Below are positions 1 through 6,101 of a DNA stretch of 6,453 nt, in pieces. The notes below the pieces were generated by a model that was not told where the DNA came from, searched no databases, and saw only the letters and a list, made by a program, of their open reading frames with translations. This DNA comes from Candidatus Cloacimonadota bacterium (GTDB taxonomy: Bacteria; Cloacimonadota; Cloacimonadia; Cloacimonadales; Cloacimonadaceae). Both the position numbers and the translations under genes were made by a program. Position 1 is the stretch's first letter, and each line of letters begins with the position of its first letter. The stretch is taken from assembly GCA_028681035.1 (NCBI GenBank), contig JAQUJJ010000172.1:1-6453 (forward strand), written 5' to 3'.

Positions 1-5
1 CTTTT

Positions 6-20
6 CTATGCAACGCATAG
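6..20. repeat. Short perfect hairpin at window start
   Basis: CTATGC and GCATAG form a perfect 6-bp inverted repeat around a 3-base loop (AAC). It lies just before the larger inverted repeat at 30-125 and belongs to the repeat-rich leader of the recombinase gene. No T-run follows, so it is not a convincing terminator. It could be a protein-binding dyad or chance. Confidence 0.4.
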
Positions 21-29
21 CGTTGTTGA

Positions 30-125
30 CTAAACCAGCGGGGCATATCACACAATTGTTCAATGAGAGAGAAATAATTTCGCATATCACATAGGCTCAG
101 TTTGGTTCCGGCTCCGCTGGTTTAG
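30..125. repeat. Inverted repeat enclosing two direct repeats, upstream of recombinase
   Basis: The left arm 30-44 (CTAAACCAGCGGGGC) and right arm 111-125 (GCTCCGCTGGTTTAG) are reverse complements over 14 of 15 bases; the single difference would be a G-U wobble in RNA. Between the arms the word GCATATCACA occurs twice (43-52 and 82-91), 39 bases apart, the first copy touching the left arm. Dyads combined with direct repeats close to an integrase gene resemble recombinase core and arm sites, so this is a candidate att region. That role is inferred: no duplicate of the site is visible at the other end of an element within this window. Confidence 0.5.
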
Positions 126-157
126 GTGCTTAGGGGTTTAGGCTGTAGGCTATTAGG
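123..157 (+). repeat. Five TAGG words at 7-8 base spacing
   Basis: TAGG occurs at 123, 131, 139, 146 and 154, giving spacings of 8, 8, 7 and 8 bases, each in a degenerate context such as TTTAGG or GTAGGC. It looks like an eroded tandem octamer directly after the right arm of the inverted repeat and about 75 bases before the recombinase head start. Possible roles are binding of a recombinase arm domain or accessory factor, or simple slippage DNA. No open frame across it looks coding. Confidence 0.45.
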
Positions 158-230
158 TGAAATTCCATCTGCAAGCAAGATGCTAACATTTGAAACAAAG
201 AGCAATCAAGGGAAAATAGGAATACAACCC

Positions 231-356
231 ATGAGAAAACGCACCGGTTATCTATTTCAAAACTCTAAAAAAGGCACATGGTATGTAAGGACCATAGTTG
301 ATGGAAAAGCCATCATCAAAACCACCACCTCTATCTCTGGAAATGGTATGGACTGA
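231..356 (+). pseudogene. Tyrosine recombinase, N-terminal head fragment (out of frame with the body)
   Basis: The frame starts at ATG 231, preceded by AGGA at 218-221 with a 9-base spacer. It opens MRKRTGYLF and continues through GTWYVRTIVDGKAIIKT, which matches the small basic N-terminal beta segment of phage-type integrases (a 'KRxGYLF...W..R..VDGK...KT' pattern). After about 32 residues the similarity ends and the frame stops at TGA 354-356. The body of the recombinase continues in the +1 frame from around 330. Relatives usually have a linker of several dozen residues between this head and the 'PP.L...W..Y..S' start of the core-binding domain, so a deletion that also shifted the frame is the simplest explanation. 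An upstream extension of this frame to 126 runs through the TAGG repeats and does not look coding. Confidence 0.7.
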
Positions 357-1398
357 ATATATCAATTCACCAGCACGACCCGATAGCGGCGAGGCTACAT
401 TCTACAGATATTCTTCTATATGGCTACGCTTCTCAAAGTGGCTCACAAAAATGCACCCTGAAACAGAGGCACTTGTACAGATCACAGAAGAGACTGCCAA
501 GGCCTATGCAAAACACTTGAAAGACGCAAAGATTACAGCATCCACCTTTAACCAGCACAAAAACTTTTTAAAGCTGCTCTGGGGCGTTCTAATGCCAGAC
601 AAGCCCAATCCATGGGCGCGGATAGCCAATCGCCGCCTAAACTCTTTAGCGACACGGAAACAGGCCTTAACAGCCACGCAATATGAGAGTCTGTTAGCCG
701 CTGTTGCAAATGAGCAGGATTATCACGACCTCTTTGTTTTACTAGCCTGGACTGGTTTACGACTTGTTGATGTTGTCAACATGCAATGGTCCGCGGTTGA
801 CTTTAAACAAAACGTTATTTCCCTGGCTCCGGTAAAGACAGCACGGAGAGAGGGTAAAATTGTTCATATCCCTCTATTTCCCGCAGCCGCTGAAGTTTTA
901 AACCGCCGTCAAAGCGGAAAGGTCTTAAACCCCGTGGACAATGTTTTCCCGGAATTGACAAAGGTTTATAAGAGAGACCGGAGCGCAATTTCCAAGCAGA
1001 TCACCAAAGCATTCAAACGAGCCGGTATTGACACAAATGCGGATAGAGTTGGTCTTAAGCGAGCTGTGGTTGTCTATGGAGCCCATTCCCTGCGGCATTT
1101 CTTTGTAACGGTAGCCACCGCCGCCGGTATGCCCTCTGCAATGATAAAAAGCATTACCGGTCACAGTACCGATGACATGCTGGCCAACTACCAACAGATC
1201 GGCAAGGGGCTGGCCTCTGAGCTGGCACTACGCATCAACGGAACCGAACTACCTTCACTGCCCGCTGCGACTGCTGGGAGCGACCTGGAGAGTGCTACGG
1301 CGTTGCTGAATGATATGACGACGGATGACCTGGAAACGCTGGCCAAGCGCGTGGAGGAGGCGTTAGCGGCTAAATGGGCAATGGTTGGAAATGATTAA
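301..1398 (+). CDS. Tyrosine recombinase/integrase, core-binding and catalytic domains
   Basis: This enzyme would cut and rejoin DNA through a tyrosine intermediate and probably mobilised the island. Numbering from TTG 298, residues about 12-110 form the helical core-binding (SAM-like) domain, containing YINSPARPDSGEATFYRY. Residues about 120-305 form the catalytic domain. The full active-site set is visible: R155 in TGLRLVDVV, K180 in the 'PVKTARREGK' strand, H263 and R266 in HSLRH, H289 in GHS, and Y298 in DDMLANYQQ. A polar tail of about 65 residues follows, with an acidic helical end. ATG 301 (or TTG 298) is preceded by TAAGGA at 286-291, a reasonable Shine-Dalgarno site, although these bases also code inside the head fragment. 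The protein may therefore be made without its N-terminal head, or the gene may be dead. Family assignment is secure; activity is unknown. Confidence 0.85.
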   Translation: MEKPSSKPPPLSLEMVWTEYINSPARPDSGEATFYRYSSIWLRFSKWLTKMHPETEALVQITEETAKAYAKHLKDAKITASTFNQHKNFLKLLWGVLMPDKPNPWARIANRRLNSLATRKQALTATQYESLLAAVANEQDYHDLFVLLAWTGLRLVDVVNMQWSAVDFKQNVISLAPVKTARREGKIVHIPLFPAAAEVLNRRQSGKVLNPVDNVFPELTKVYKRDRSAISKQITKAFKRAGIDTNADRVGLKRAVVVYGAHSLRHFFVTVATAAGMPSAMIKSITGHSTDDMLANYQQIGKGLASELALRINGTELPSLPAATAGSDLESATALLNDMTTDDLETLAKRVEEALAAKWAMVGND

Positions 1399-1438
1399 AT
1401 GGCCAGTGCCTTTTCGTGTAAAACGGACAACTTTAATT

Positions 1439-1445
1439 AGGAGGA
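1439..1445 (+). promoter_or_regulatory. Near-ideal ribosome binding site
   Basis: AGGAGGA lies 8 bases before ATG 1454. This seven-base match to the anti-Shine-Dalgarno sequence at standard spacing is the strongest translation signal in the window. It lies in a 55-base gap after the recombinase stop, so it marks a genuine gene start in the same direction, even though the frame it serves is only 38 codons long. Confidence 0.7.
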
Positions 1446-1453
1446 ATAATTTC

Positions 1454-1570
1454 ATGGATCTTTCTTTTAAGAATATTGCAAACAGTAATGTTTTCAACTT
1501 TGATGGCTTCAACCTCACAAGACTACCAATCGAGTACAGCATCATTAATACTTCCACTCTTCATGTCTGA
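1454..1570 (+). pseudogene. Short reading frame, probable 5' stump of a lost gene
   Basis: Starting from ATG 1454 behind a strong ribosome binding site, the frame opens MDLSFKNIANSNVFNFDG and gives 38 residues before TGA 1568-1570. The composition (rich in N, F, S, I) is unlike the recombinase. It is polar with no signal peptide or membrane segment. The last 26 bases run antisense into the end of the metallopeptidase gene (stop at 1545), so the stretch after about 1540 is very likely not the native 3' end. The best reading is the beginning of a gene that followed the recombinase and was cut off when the restriction locus became joined here. A genuine small protein remains possible. I do not recognise the family. 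Confidence 0.45.
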
Positions 1571-2273
1571 CCGGGAGCTTGTTCAACTCTGCCTTGTACA
1601 ACCGCCATTTAGGCAGATAAAGATCCATAAAAGCCACAAAGTTATCGTTATGCTGACGTTCCTGTAAGTGAAGAATTTCATGAACAATGACATACTCAAG
1701 GCACTCAACCGGCTTTTTTGCAAGCTCAAGGTTTAACCAGATCCTTCGGGCTGACTGATTACAGCTACCCCAGCGGGTCCGCATAATCTTAACCTGCCAA
1801 TCATCAATCTCTGTGCCGATCTTTAACTGCCACTTTTCAACTAAAGGCGGGATCATTTCCTTTAACTGCTGACGATACCACTCGGTCATTATCCGATGCC
1901 GTGTCGATACATCCGTACCCTCATGCAAAAACATTGTGATTCTGCCCCGGTTCTTGATCTCAACCCTCTGAGACCCAGGATCGCTGACAACATCAAGCCG
2001 GTATTTCCGTCCTTTGAAATAGTGCGTCTCTCCCGTAACATACTCCCGTTTTGACTGACGAGGCTGAGTCAGAAAACGGGTCTGTTGCCGCTTGATCCAC
2101 CCCAGTTTATTGATAACAGCCAACCGGACATTCTCGTCATTGATGTGTAAAGGTACGGCAACGCGAACCCTTCCTTCCGGGGGATAGACGGCGAGATGGA
2201 GGTTCTTGATATGCTTCCGCACAATCTCGACCTTCATTCCGTTAACTGTAATCATAGAGTTAGAGATACTCAC
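1545..2273 (-). CDS. YgjP/DUF45-type zinc metallopeptidase (SprT/M48-like)
   Basis: A soluble protein of 242 residues, full length for the YgjP-like (DUF45) family. The zinc site is VIVHEILHL with H198, E199 and H202, followed by ERQHND, where H208 is a candidate third ligand. It is preceded by the family signature RTRWGSCNQSARRIWLN at about 165-181. The N-terminal half (about 8-120) carries the family's beta-rich segment with 'VRVAVP'. The start is GTG 2273: GAGG lies 7 bases upstream, and the gene overlaps the hsdR stop by 14 bases, so the two are translationally coupled. The ATG at 2255 is an alternative but has no ribosome binding site. Members of this family are frequently found beside type I restriction genes; their substrate there is not established. 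The frame is intact although the hsdR upstream of it is broken. Confidence 0.85.
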   Translation of the reverse strand: MSISNSMITVNGMKVEIVRKHIKNLHLAVYPPEGRVRVAVPLHINDENVRLAVINKLGWIKRQQTRFLTQPRQSKREYVTGETHYFKGRKYRLDVVSDPGSQRVEIKNRGRITMFLHEGTDVSTRHRIMTEWYRQQLKEMIPPLVEKWQLKIGTEIDDWQVKIMRTRWGSCNQSARRIWLNLELAKKPVECLEYVIVHEILHLQERQHNDNFVAFMDLYLPKWRLYKAELNKLPVRHEEWKY

Positions 2274-3690
2274 TCTGTTTCCTCACGATATCCATAATCA
2301 CATCAAGCTTAGTGTGGTACTTTACATCCAGAACCTCACGGACTGCATTTTCTATCTCTTTTTCCTTCATCCGGTGCCCGACAAAATTAGCTTTCTTTGT
2401 CATCCTGACCGCTTCATCAACTGCGAGGGCCTGCTGCTCGTCTCCATCGAGGTTATCGCACAGAGAGCGTTTCGCCGGAGTATTGACCGATGAGGAGTAC
2501 TTCGTTGAGTCAAAGCCAGGTTTTTTCACCTTCCGGGCCAGATCCATAATCTTTTCCAGATAGGCTTTATATTCCAGTGCTCCTTCTCGGCGCTCCTTGA
2601 TCAGGGCATCCAGCACCTGAGACATCTCTTCATAATACTTGGGGTTGACCGGTTGCTCATCAATAATCACTTTACGAATATTATTCTCAATAGTCTCAGC
2701 CACAAGCTTTTCATCCTTACGGATACCCTTGGGGAGCTTATCAAGGGCGCTCACACCTTGCTCAACAATCAGCTCAATCAACCCCATTTCCTCGAAATCA
2801 GAGAGCACCTCACTGTCATACGCCCGTATATACATATCCATCATATGGCGCATCGCAGGTTCAAACATCTTCATGTCCAGATAATCACCGCTGGCCAGCT
2901 TAACCTCCTCCATCACCTTGGTATAATGCTGGACCTCGGCCTTGATAGCTTTAGCCTCCTCAACAGTGAATCCGGCCTCAATCATTTCATTGGCCAGGTT
3001 GGCATAAGCCCGGGCCAAAGAAGCCACAGCCTTGTATAGAGCGACACGTTTAGGCTCGTTTTCACGTATGGCATCCTTATCCAGTGTATCCTTGGTGCAG
3101 AAGTAGTGCTGATAATCCGCAGATCCCTTTGGCGCTGACACCGGCTCACATAGTGCTTTAATAACCTCCCGTGCGTCCTGAAGTTTCTCCCTTGCCTTAT
3201 CCAGCCGGTTCGTCAGCAACCCAGCCACGTCCTCCTTGGCATATCCATCCAGTGCGCCACTGGTATAGTCATCTATAGCACCCTCAAGATGGTGGAACAG
3301 ATCCTTGTAGTCGATGATATATCCACATTCTTTATCTTCACCATCCAGACGATTGACCCGGCAGATGGCCTGAAACAGACCATGATCTTTCAAGGATTTA
3401 TCTATGTAAAGATATGTTGCGGATGGCGCATCAAACCCGGTCAGCAGCTTGTCCACCACAATCAGCAGTCGCATCTGCCCAGGCTCGTCAACAAAACGTT
3501 TTTTGACCTGCTTCTCAAACTCCTCAACGCGGTTCATGGCATCATCTTCCGATACCTCAAAATACTCCGCCAGCATCTTCCGCTAAATATCGTATTTCCT
3601 GAGCTTTTCAGTTTTACCCTCTCCCGACTCCTCAAGCTTGATATCAGCTGTCGAAGGCTGATAGCTGGTCACGATTGCGCATTTACCCCT
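2260..3690 (-). pseudogene. hsdR: HsdR, type I restriction subunit, C-terminal half only (5'-truncated, internal amber)
   Basis: HsdR normally carries an N-terminal nuclease domain, two RecA-like helicase domains and a C-terminal helical region. Only the last parts remain. From ATG 3576 the frame gives 438 residues. Helicase motif V (LLTGFDAP, about 44-51) and motif VI (QAICRVNR, about 69-76) are present, followed by the long charged helical C-terminus typical of the DUF3387 region. The same frame continues upstream as CAIVTSYQPSTADIK, then GKTEKLRKYDI, then a TAG at 3583-3585, then RKMLAEYF, so the TAG interrupts conserved HsdR sequence and most likely replaces one codon. Similarity fades near 3687-3690, and the frame hits TAA at 3715-3717. 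The PD-(D/E)XK nuclease, Walker A and DEAD-box parts are absent from the window. No active restriction enzyme can be made. Translation from ATG 3576 could still feed the overlapping peptidase gene. Confidence 0.9.
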
Positions 3691-3802
3691 CCTTTTTTGC
3701 TCGTTACAAAAAACTTAAAAATCGAGTTGCATATCTCACACGCTATGCTATTATTAATTTAATTCATCTACCATGTGTAGACAGAGTTTTCGGGGTCGTC
3801 GT
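3691..3802. other. AT-rich junction between hsdR remnant and the next gene remnant
   Basis: This 112-base stretch holds the left break of the hsdR remnant. It is AT-rich (for example ATTATTAATTTAATTC near 3750) and contains GCATATCTCACACGCTATGC at 3729-3748, which resembles GCATATCACA (43-52) and the GCATAGCGT word (15-23) in the leader at the window start. On the minus strand a second frame reads through as FKFFVTSKKGG and ends within hsdR, so the exact junction cannot be placed. No gene is supported here. Confidence 0.4.
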
Positions 3803-3815
3803 TTACGGCGATCCC
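3792..3815 (+). terminator. Hairpin followed by T-run, possible + strand terminator
   Basis: GGGGTCGTCG (3792-3801) and CGGCGATCCC (3806-3815) pair over 10 bases around the loop TTTA, with two G-U wobbles possible only in the + strand RNA. TTTTTT follows at 3820-3825. This is the form of a Rho-independent terminator, but no + strand gene leads into it. The T-run and right arm also code for the end of the minus-strand frame at 3803-3997, so chance is possible. Confidence 0.3.
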
Positions 3816-4050
3816 AGTCTTTTTTGATACTCCTGCCAATCACGTTCAAGGTTTTGCTTAGCGATTCTATATTTCACCTGAAATGCAGTTTTGAGTAAAT
3901 AGTATCCGTTACGTTCCCAAAGAATAATGACATAATCATTATCATACAGCCATAATGCCCACGGCTGGTTTCCCTTTCGTTTGTTCTGCGGGAACACACG
4001 TATGCAATCATCACTGATCGCGTTTCATCCATACGTTTACCATTAATACG
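3803..4050 (-). pseudogene. Remnant of a small hypothetical gene, possibly a phage nuclease-like domain
   Basis: The open part (about 3803-4017) reads ISDDCIRVF, then NKRKGNQPWALWLYDND, then YVIILWERNGYYLLKTAF, and ends with a basic helical tail (about 70 residues). It stops upstream at a TGA. In another frame just upstream the DNA reads RINGKRMDETR (about 4018-4050). Together these resemble the start and end of one small protein with an internal deletion of roughly 15-20 residues that changed the frame. The 'W...DYVIIL..R..YYLLKTAF' pattern is reminiscent of small phage-associated nuclease-like domains (PBECR/RelE-like), but this is from memory and weak. The upstream end is only 7 bases from the inverted-repeat element at 4058, so the N-terminus was probably lost there. 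No usable native start is visible; GTG 3997 is only formal. Confidence 0.45.
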
Positions 4051-4057
4051 CTAAGTA

Positions 4058-4209
4058 ACTTCTCAATAACCGATCAGAGCACAAAGAGCACGCTGAAGCG
4101 TGAACTACAAACAGCTGCTGCGTAAGGTTTGTTGTCCAGCCTTTCCGTGTCCGGCGTAGCTGCGAAGCGCGAAGACGGAAGGCTGTTTCAAAGCGGGTTA
4201 TTGAGAAGT
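4058..4209. mobile_element. 152-bp MITE-like element with perfect 14-bp terminal inverted repeats
   Basis: ACTTCTCAATAACC at 4058-4071 is the exact reverse complement of GGTTATTGAGAAGT at 4196-4209. Inside lie a perfect hairpin CACGCTGAAGCGTG (4089-4102) and a larger one at 4137-4185, in which CAGCC and GGCTG close a stem of about 11 pairs with one bulged T and a GC-rich top. There is no open frame long enough for a transposase. The structure fits a non-autonomous miniature inverted-repeat element or a dispersed structured repeat. No convincing target-site duplication is visible at the edges, and whether it exists elsewhere in the genome cannot be seen here. It sits directly against a truncated gene remnant. 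Confidence 0.6.
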
Positions 4210-4450
4210 GAGTCTAAAGGTGATAATGGAGTAGTGCAAGCATCCTGCTTGCAGAAGAATTTTCATCTATATTGGAGTAAGTAAAGGCGTAGAATCGTGT
4301 ACTTTGACTCCAAAAAGTTGATAGTTGGTGGTGGTTTAAAACACTCTTTCAAATGCTTCCACTCAACAACCGATGAAGATGACTATCTGAACTTCTTGTT
4401 TTTTGCGACAGGAGTTGAGAGAATAGCAACTAATGCCAGTTTCAATAAGA
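4210..4450. other. Unassigned interval between the element and hsdS
   Basis: No convincing gene is present. A + strand frame from GTG 4297 gives FDSKKLIVGGGLKHSFKCF and continues to 4503, but its last 53 bases are antisense to the conserved end of hsdS and no ribosome binding site stands at a proper distance (GGAG at 4274-4277 is about 20 bases away). It may be a fragment of a + strand gene cut by the hsdS end, or chance. The minus strand has only short frames. The stretch also contains the hairpin at 4236-4252. Confidence 0.35.
4236..4252. repeat. Perfect 7-bp hairpin
   Basis: GCAAGCA and TGCTTGC pair perfectly around a three-base loop (TCC). AATTTT follows shortly on the + strand, too weak for a confident terminator. 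On the minus strand it lies about 200 bases downstream of the hsdS stop. It may be a small dispersed palindrome of the same kind as those inside the neighbouring element. Confidence 0.4.
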
Positions 4451-5734
4451 TCACACCAGCCTCGTCTTTCCCGTTAAAAGCTCCTGCATCATCCCCTGCT
4501 TGATGGCCTTTGCTTTATCCAGTCTTTTCTCCAGTGCCTGAATCTCGGCATCCATGTCGGATAGCACCGTGGCAATGGCTTGTTGCTCGGAGAGAAACGG
4601 AAGGAGAAACTCCACTTTTTTGAGATCAGGTAACGAAATACCCTTTACCGTACTACCACTACCAAGGTCATCAATAAAATCAGCTTTATATTGAAACCAG
4701 TAGTACAGATACTTGGTTGCGACACAGGTTTTTGGATACAATGCTTTAAGATCCTGATTAATTGCAACATCGACCTCATAAATAACAGCCTTTCCAAGTG
4801 CCCTACGGGTAGAAGTGATCAATGTACTTTTTTTTATCAGATGAGAAGCACTGTTAACCAAACCTTCCTTAGTTATCGACTCCTGCGATTGGCGTGGATT
4901 AAACGTTGCAAAATCCTTTACGGTAACCCATGGAATTTCGTTACCCCAATAACGTGGGTCAGAACGACTAGGCGTTCCTCCACCTATGAACTTGTCAATT
5001 ATATCCCCCAACCGCTTCGTCTCCCACTCCCCTTCAAATCCCGGCAAGCGTTTTTTACCGGTGAGGAGTTGTTGCATGACACCGGTTTTGATGGCGCGTT
5101 TCTTGGCGACCAGTTTTTCAAGTGATCCGATCAGGGCATCCACATCCGAAAGTGCTTCCGCTATTGCCTGCTGTTCTTTGAGGCAAACCGGACAAGGAAG
5201 ATATACCTGTGAAAGTGATCGCCCATTGGTTAAGGCTCGTGTGGTATAGGAACTCGTCGACATAATTTGTTTACGAACTACAGATGAGCTGAAACAGTAT
5301 TTCTTAAACAATAGGCTCAAGGTTTTGTGTGTCGATCGAGCTCGCAATACAAAGCCACTAAACACAGCATCCTTAATTTCGTCTAATAGCACGGTTGTGC
5401 AACCTATCTCATCAACTGTCTCGGAGGTTCTAGTGAAAAACACGTCGCCTTTTTTTGCGCTGTAGGCATGTATTTCATCTCGGTTTACCGCAACTGTTCC
5501 AGCGACATCAGACTCGTGTAGTCCTGAATGATCGAAAACGTCCATGTAATTCACAATGGGAGTTCCGTGGCCAAAAAATTCCTTAGCCTTGTTTAAACCG
5601 TTTTTGAACTCGACGAACTCACCCATTTTAGGTGTTTCCCAATCCTCAGGGATCAAGCCAACCTCACTATGTTTATAGCCCTTTTTCAATGGAGAATTGA
5701 TAGTGCATAATTGAGAATGTTTTGAATCAGTCAT
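4451..5734 (-). CDS. hsdS: HsdS, type I restriction-modification specificity subunit
   Basis: HsdS gives the type I complex its bipartite DNA target and bridges two HsdM subunits. The 427 residues are a full-length two-domain subunit. TRD1 spans about 28-186. The central conserved coiled coil (about 187-227) opens EQQAIAEALSDVDALIGSLE and ends LLTGKKRLPGF. TRD2 spans about 236-382 and contains the common IGGGTPS...WGNEIPWVTVKD pattern. A second coil (about 383-427) opens EQQAIATVLSDMDAEIQALE and ends LLTGKTRLV. The two coils are clear internal repeats, as expected for the half-turn symmetry of HsdS. ATG 5734 overlaps the stop of the preceding gene by 8 bases and has AAGGG a few bases upstream, so it is coupled to it. 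No frame damage is visible, in contrast to hsdM and hsdR. The target sequence cannot be read from the protein. Confidence 0.95.
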   Translation of the reverse strand: MTDSKHSQLCTINSPLKKGYKHSEVGLIPEDWETPKMGEFVEFKNGLNKAKEFFGHGTPIVNYMDVFDHSGLHESDVAGTVAVNRDEIHAYSAKKGDVFFTRTSETVDEIGCTTVLLDEIKDAVFSGFVLRARSTHKTLSLLFKKYCFSSSVVRKQIMSTSSYTTRALTNGRSLSQVYLPCPVCLKEQQAIAEALSDVDALIGSLEKLVAKKRAIKTGVMQQLLTGKKRLPGFEGEWETKRLGDIIDKFIGGGTPSRSDPRYWGNEIPWVTVKDFATFNPRQSQESITKEGLVNSASHLIKKSTLITSTRRALGKAVIYEVDVAINQDLKALYPKTCVATKYLYYWFQYKADFIDDLGSGSTVKGISLPDLKKVEFLLPFLSEQQAIATVLSDMDAEIQALEKRLDKAKAIKQGMMQELLTGKTRLV

Positions 5735-6101
5735 TTTCCCTTCTCCATTTTCCGTTTTCCATCACTTCCCAGTGCCCGCCTTTTTGCGGGCCGACATATC
5801 GAAGGCGCCCCTCTTTGACCAGCTTAGAACTGGCCAGTTCGATGGCACGTTTCGTTTTACCGATAGAAACAGCCACCTCCGCTAAGGTCATATCCGGATT
5901 ATTCCGAAAAAGATCCAAGATTTTCACCGAAGTTTTTTTGATTATACTATCCTTGCCATTACCCAACCCATTACCCAACCCTTCCGAAGTTTCTTTCGGT
6001 GCCGCGATGACCCTCAAGTACTCCGTTGAGTATGGGAAATTTATCCAGAGATCGCCGGTTGATTTTCTTTCATGAAGTAGTGCCTCCTGTGGCTTTACCA
6101 T
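5727..6101 (-). CDS. Small winged-helix protein between hsdM and hsdS
   Basis: A soluble protein of 124 residues. Residues 1-38 hold a short segment with DLWINFPYSTEYLRVI. Residues 40-49 are a Gly/Asn linker (GLGNGLGNG). Residues about 55-112 form a winged helix-turn-helix: a first helix in VKILDLFRNN, then MTLAEVAVSIGKTKRAIELA as turn and recognition helix, and a wing in GRLRYVGPQKGGHWEV. This linker plus wHTH strongly resembles the C-terminal end of larger AlbA_2-domain ATP-binding proteins that often sit inside type I R-M loci. The AlbA_2 and ATPase portions are absent, so this may be a shortened relative or a stand-alone regulator. ATG 6101 overlaps the hsdM stop by 7 bases and the stop overlaps hsdS by 8, so its place in the operon is firm. 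DNA binding is inferred from the fold. Confidence 0.75.
   Translation of the reverse strand: MVKPQEALLHERKSTGDLWINFPYSTEYLRVIAAPKETSEGLGNGLGNGKDSIIKKTSVKILDLFRNNPDMTLAEVAVSIGKTKRAIELASSKLVKEGRLRYVGPQKGGHWEVMENGKWRREND
5957..5980. repeat. Perfect 12-bp tandem duplication in the wHTH gene linker
   Basis: CATTACCCAACC occurs twice head to tail and encodes, on the minus strand, the repeated Gly-Leu-Gly-Asn linker. Being a multiple of three, changes in copy number by slippage would alter linker length without breaking the frame. Confidence 0.75.

Noticed and set aside
26..60. Possible sigma-70 promoter with TTGACT at 26-31 upstream of the recombinase
   Set aside because: No acceptable -10 hexamer lies at 16-18 bases; the nearest candidate (CACAAT) is 19 bases away and poor.
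925..1194. Minus-strand frame of 89 codons inside the recombinase
   Set aside because: It is fully antisense to the catalytic core with its active-site motifs and has no recognisable domain.
3644..3695. AGGAGGGG followed by ATG on the minus strand, suggesting a gene start within hsdR
   Set aside because: The frame has only 12 codons before a stop and overlaps conserved HsdR sequence. The purine run lies at the segment junction and is probably incidental.
2206..3762. Several + strand frames of 81-157 codons across hsdR
   Set aside because: They are shadows of the conserved minus-strand hsdR and peptidase frames, with no recognisable motifs or ribosome sites.
4691..5249. + strand frames of 144 and 87 codons inside hsdS
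   Set aside because: They are antisense to clear TRD and coiled-coil sequence of hsdS.
5722..6075. + strand frame of 117 codons
   Set aside because: It is antisense to the wHTH gene, which has coupled start and stop positions and a recognisable fold.
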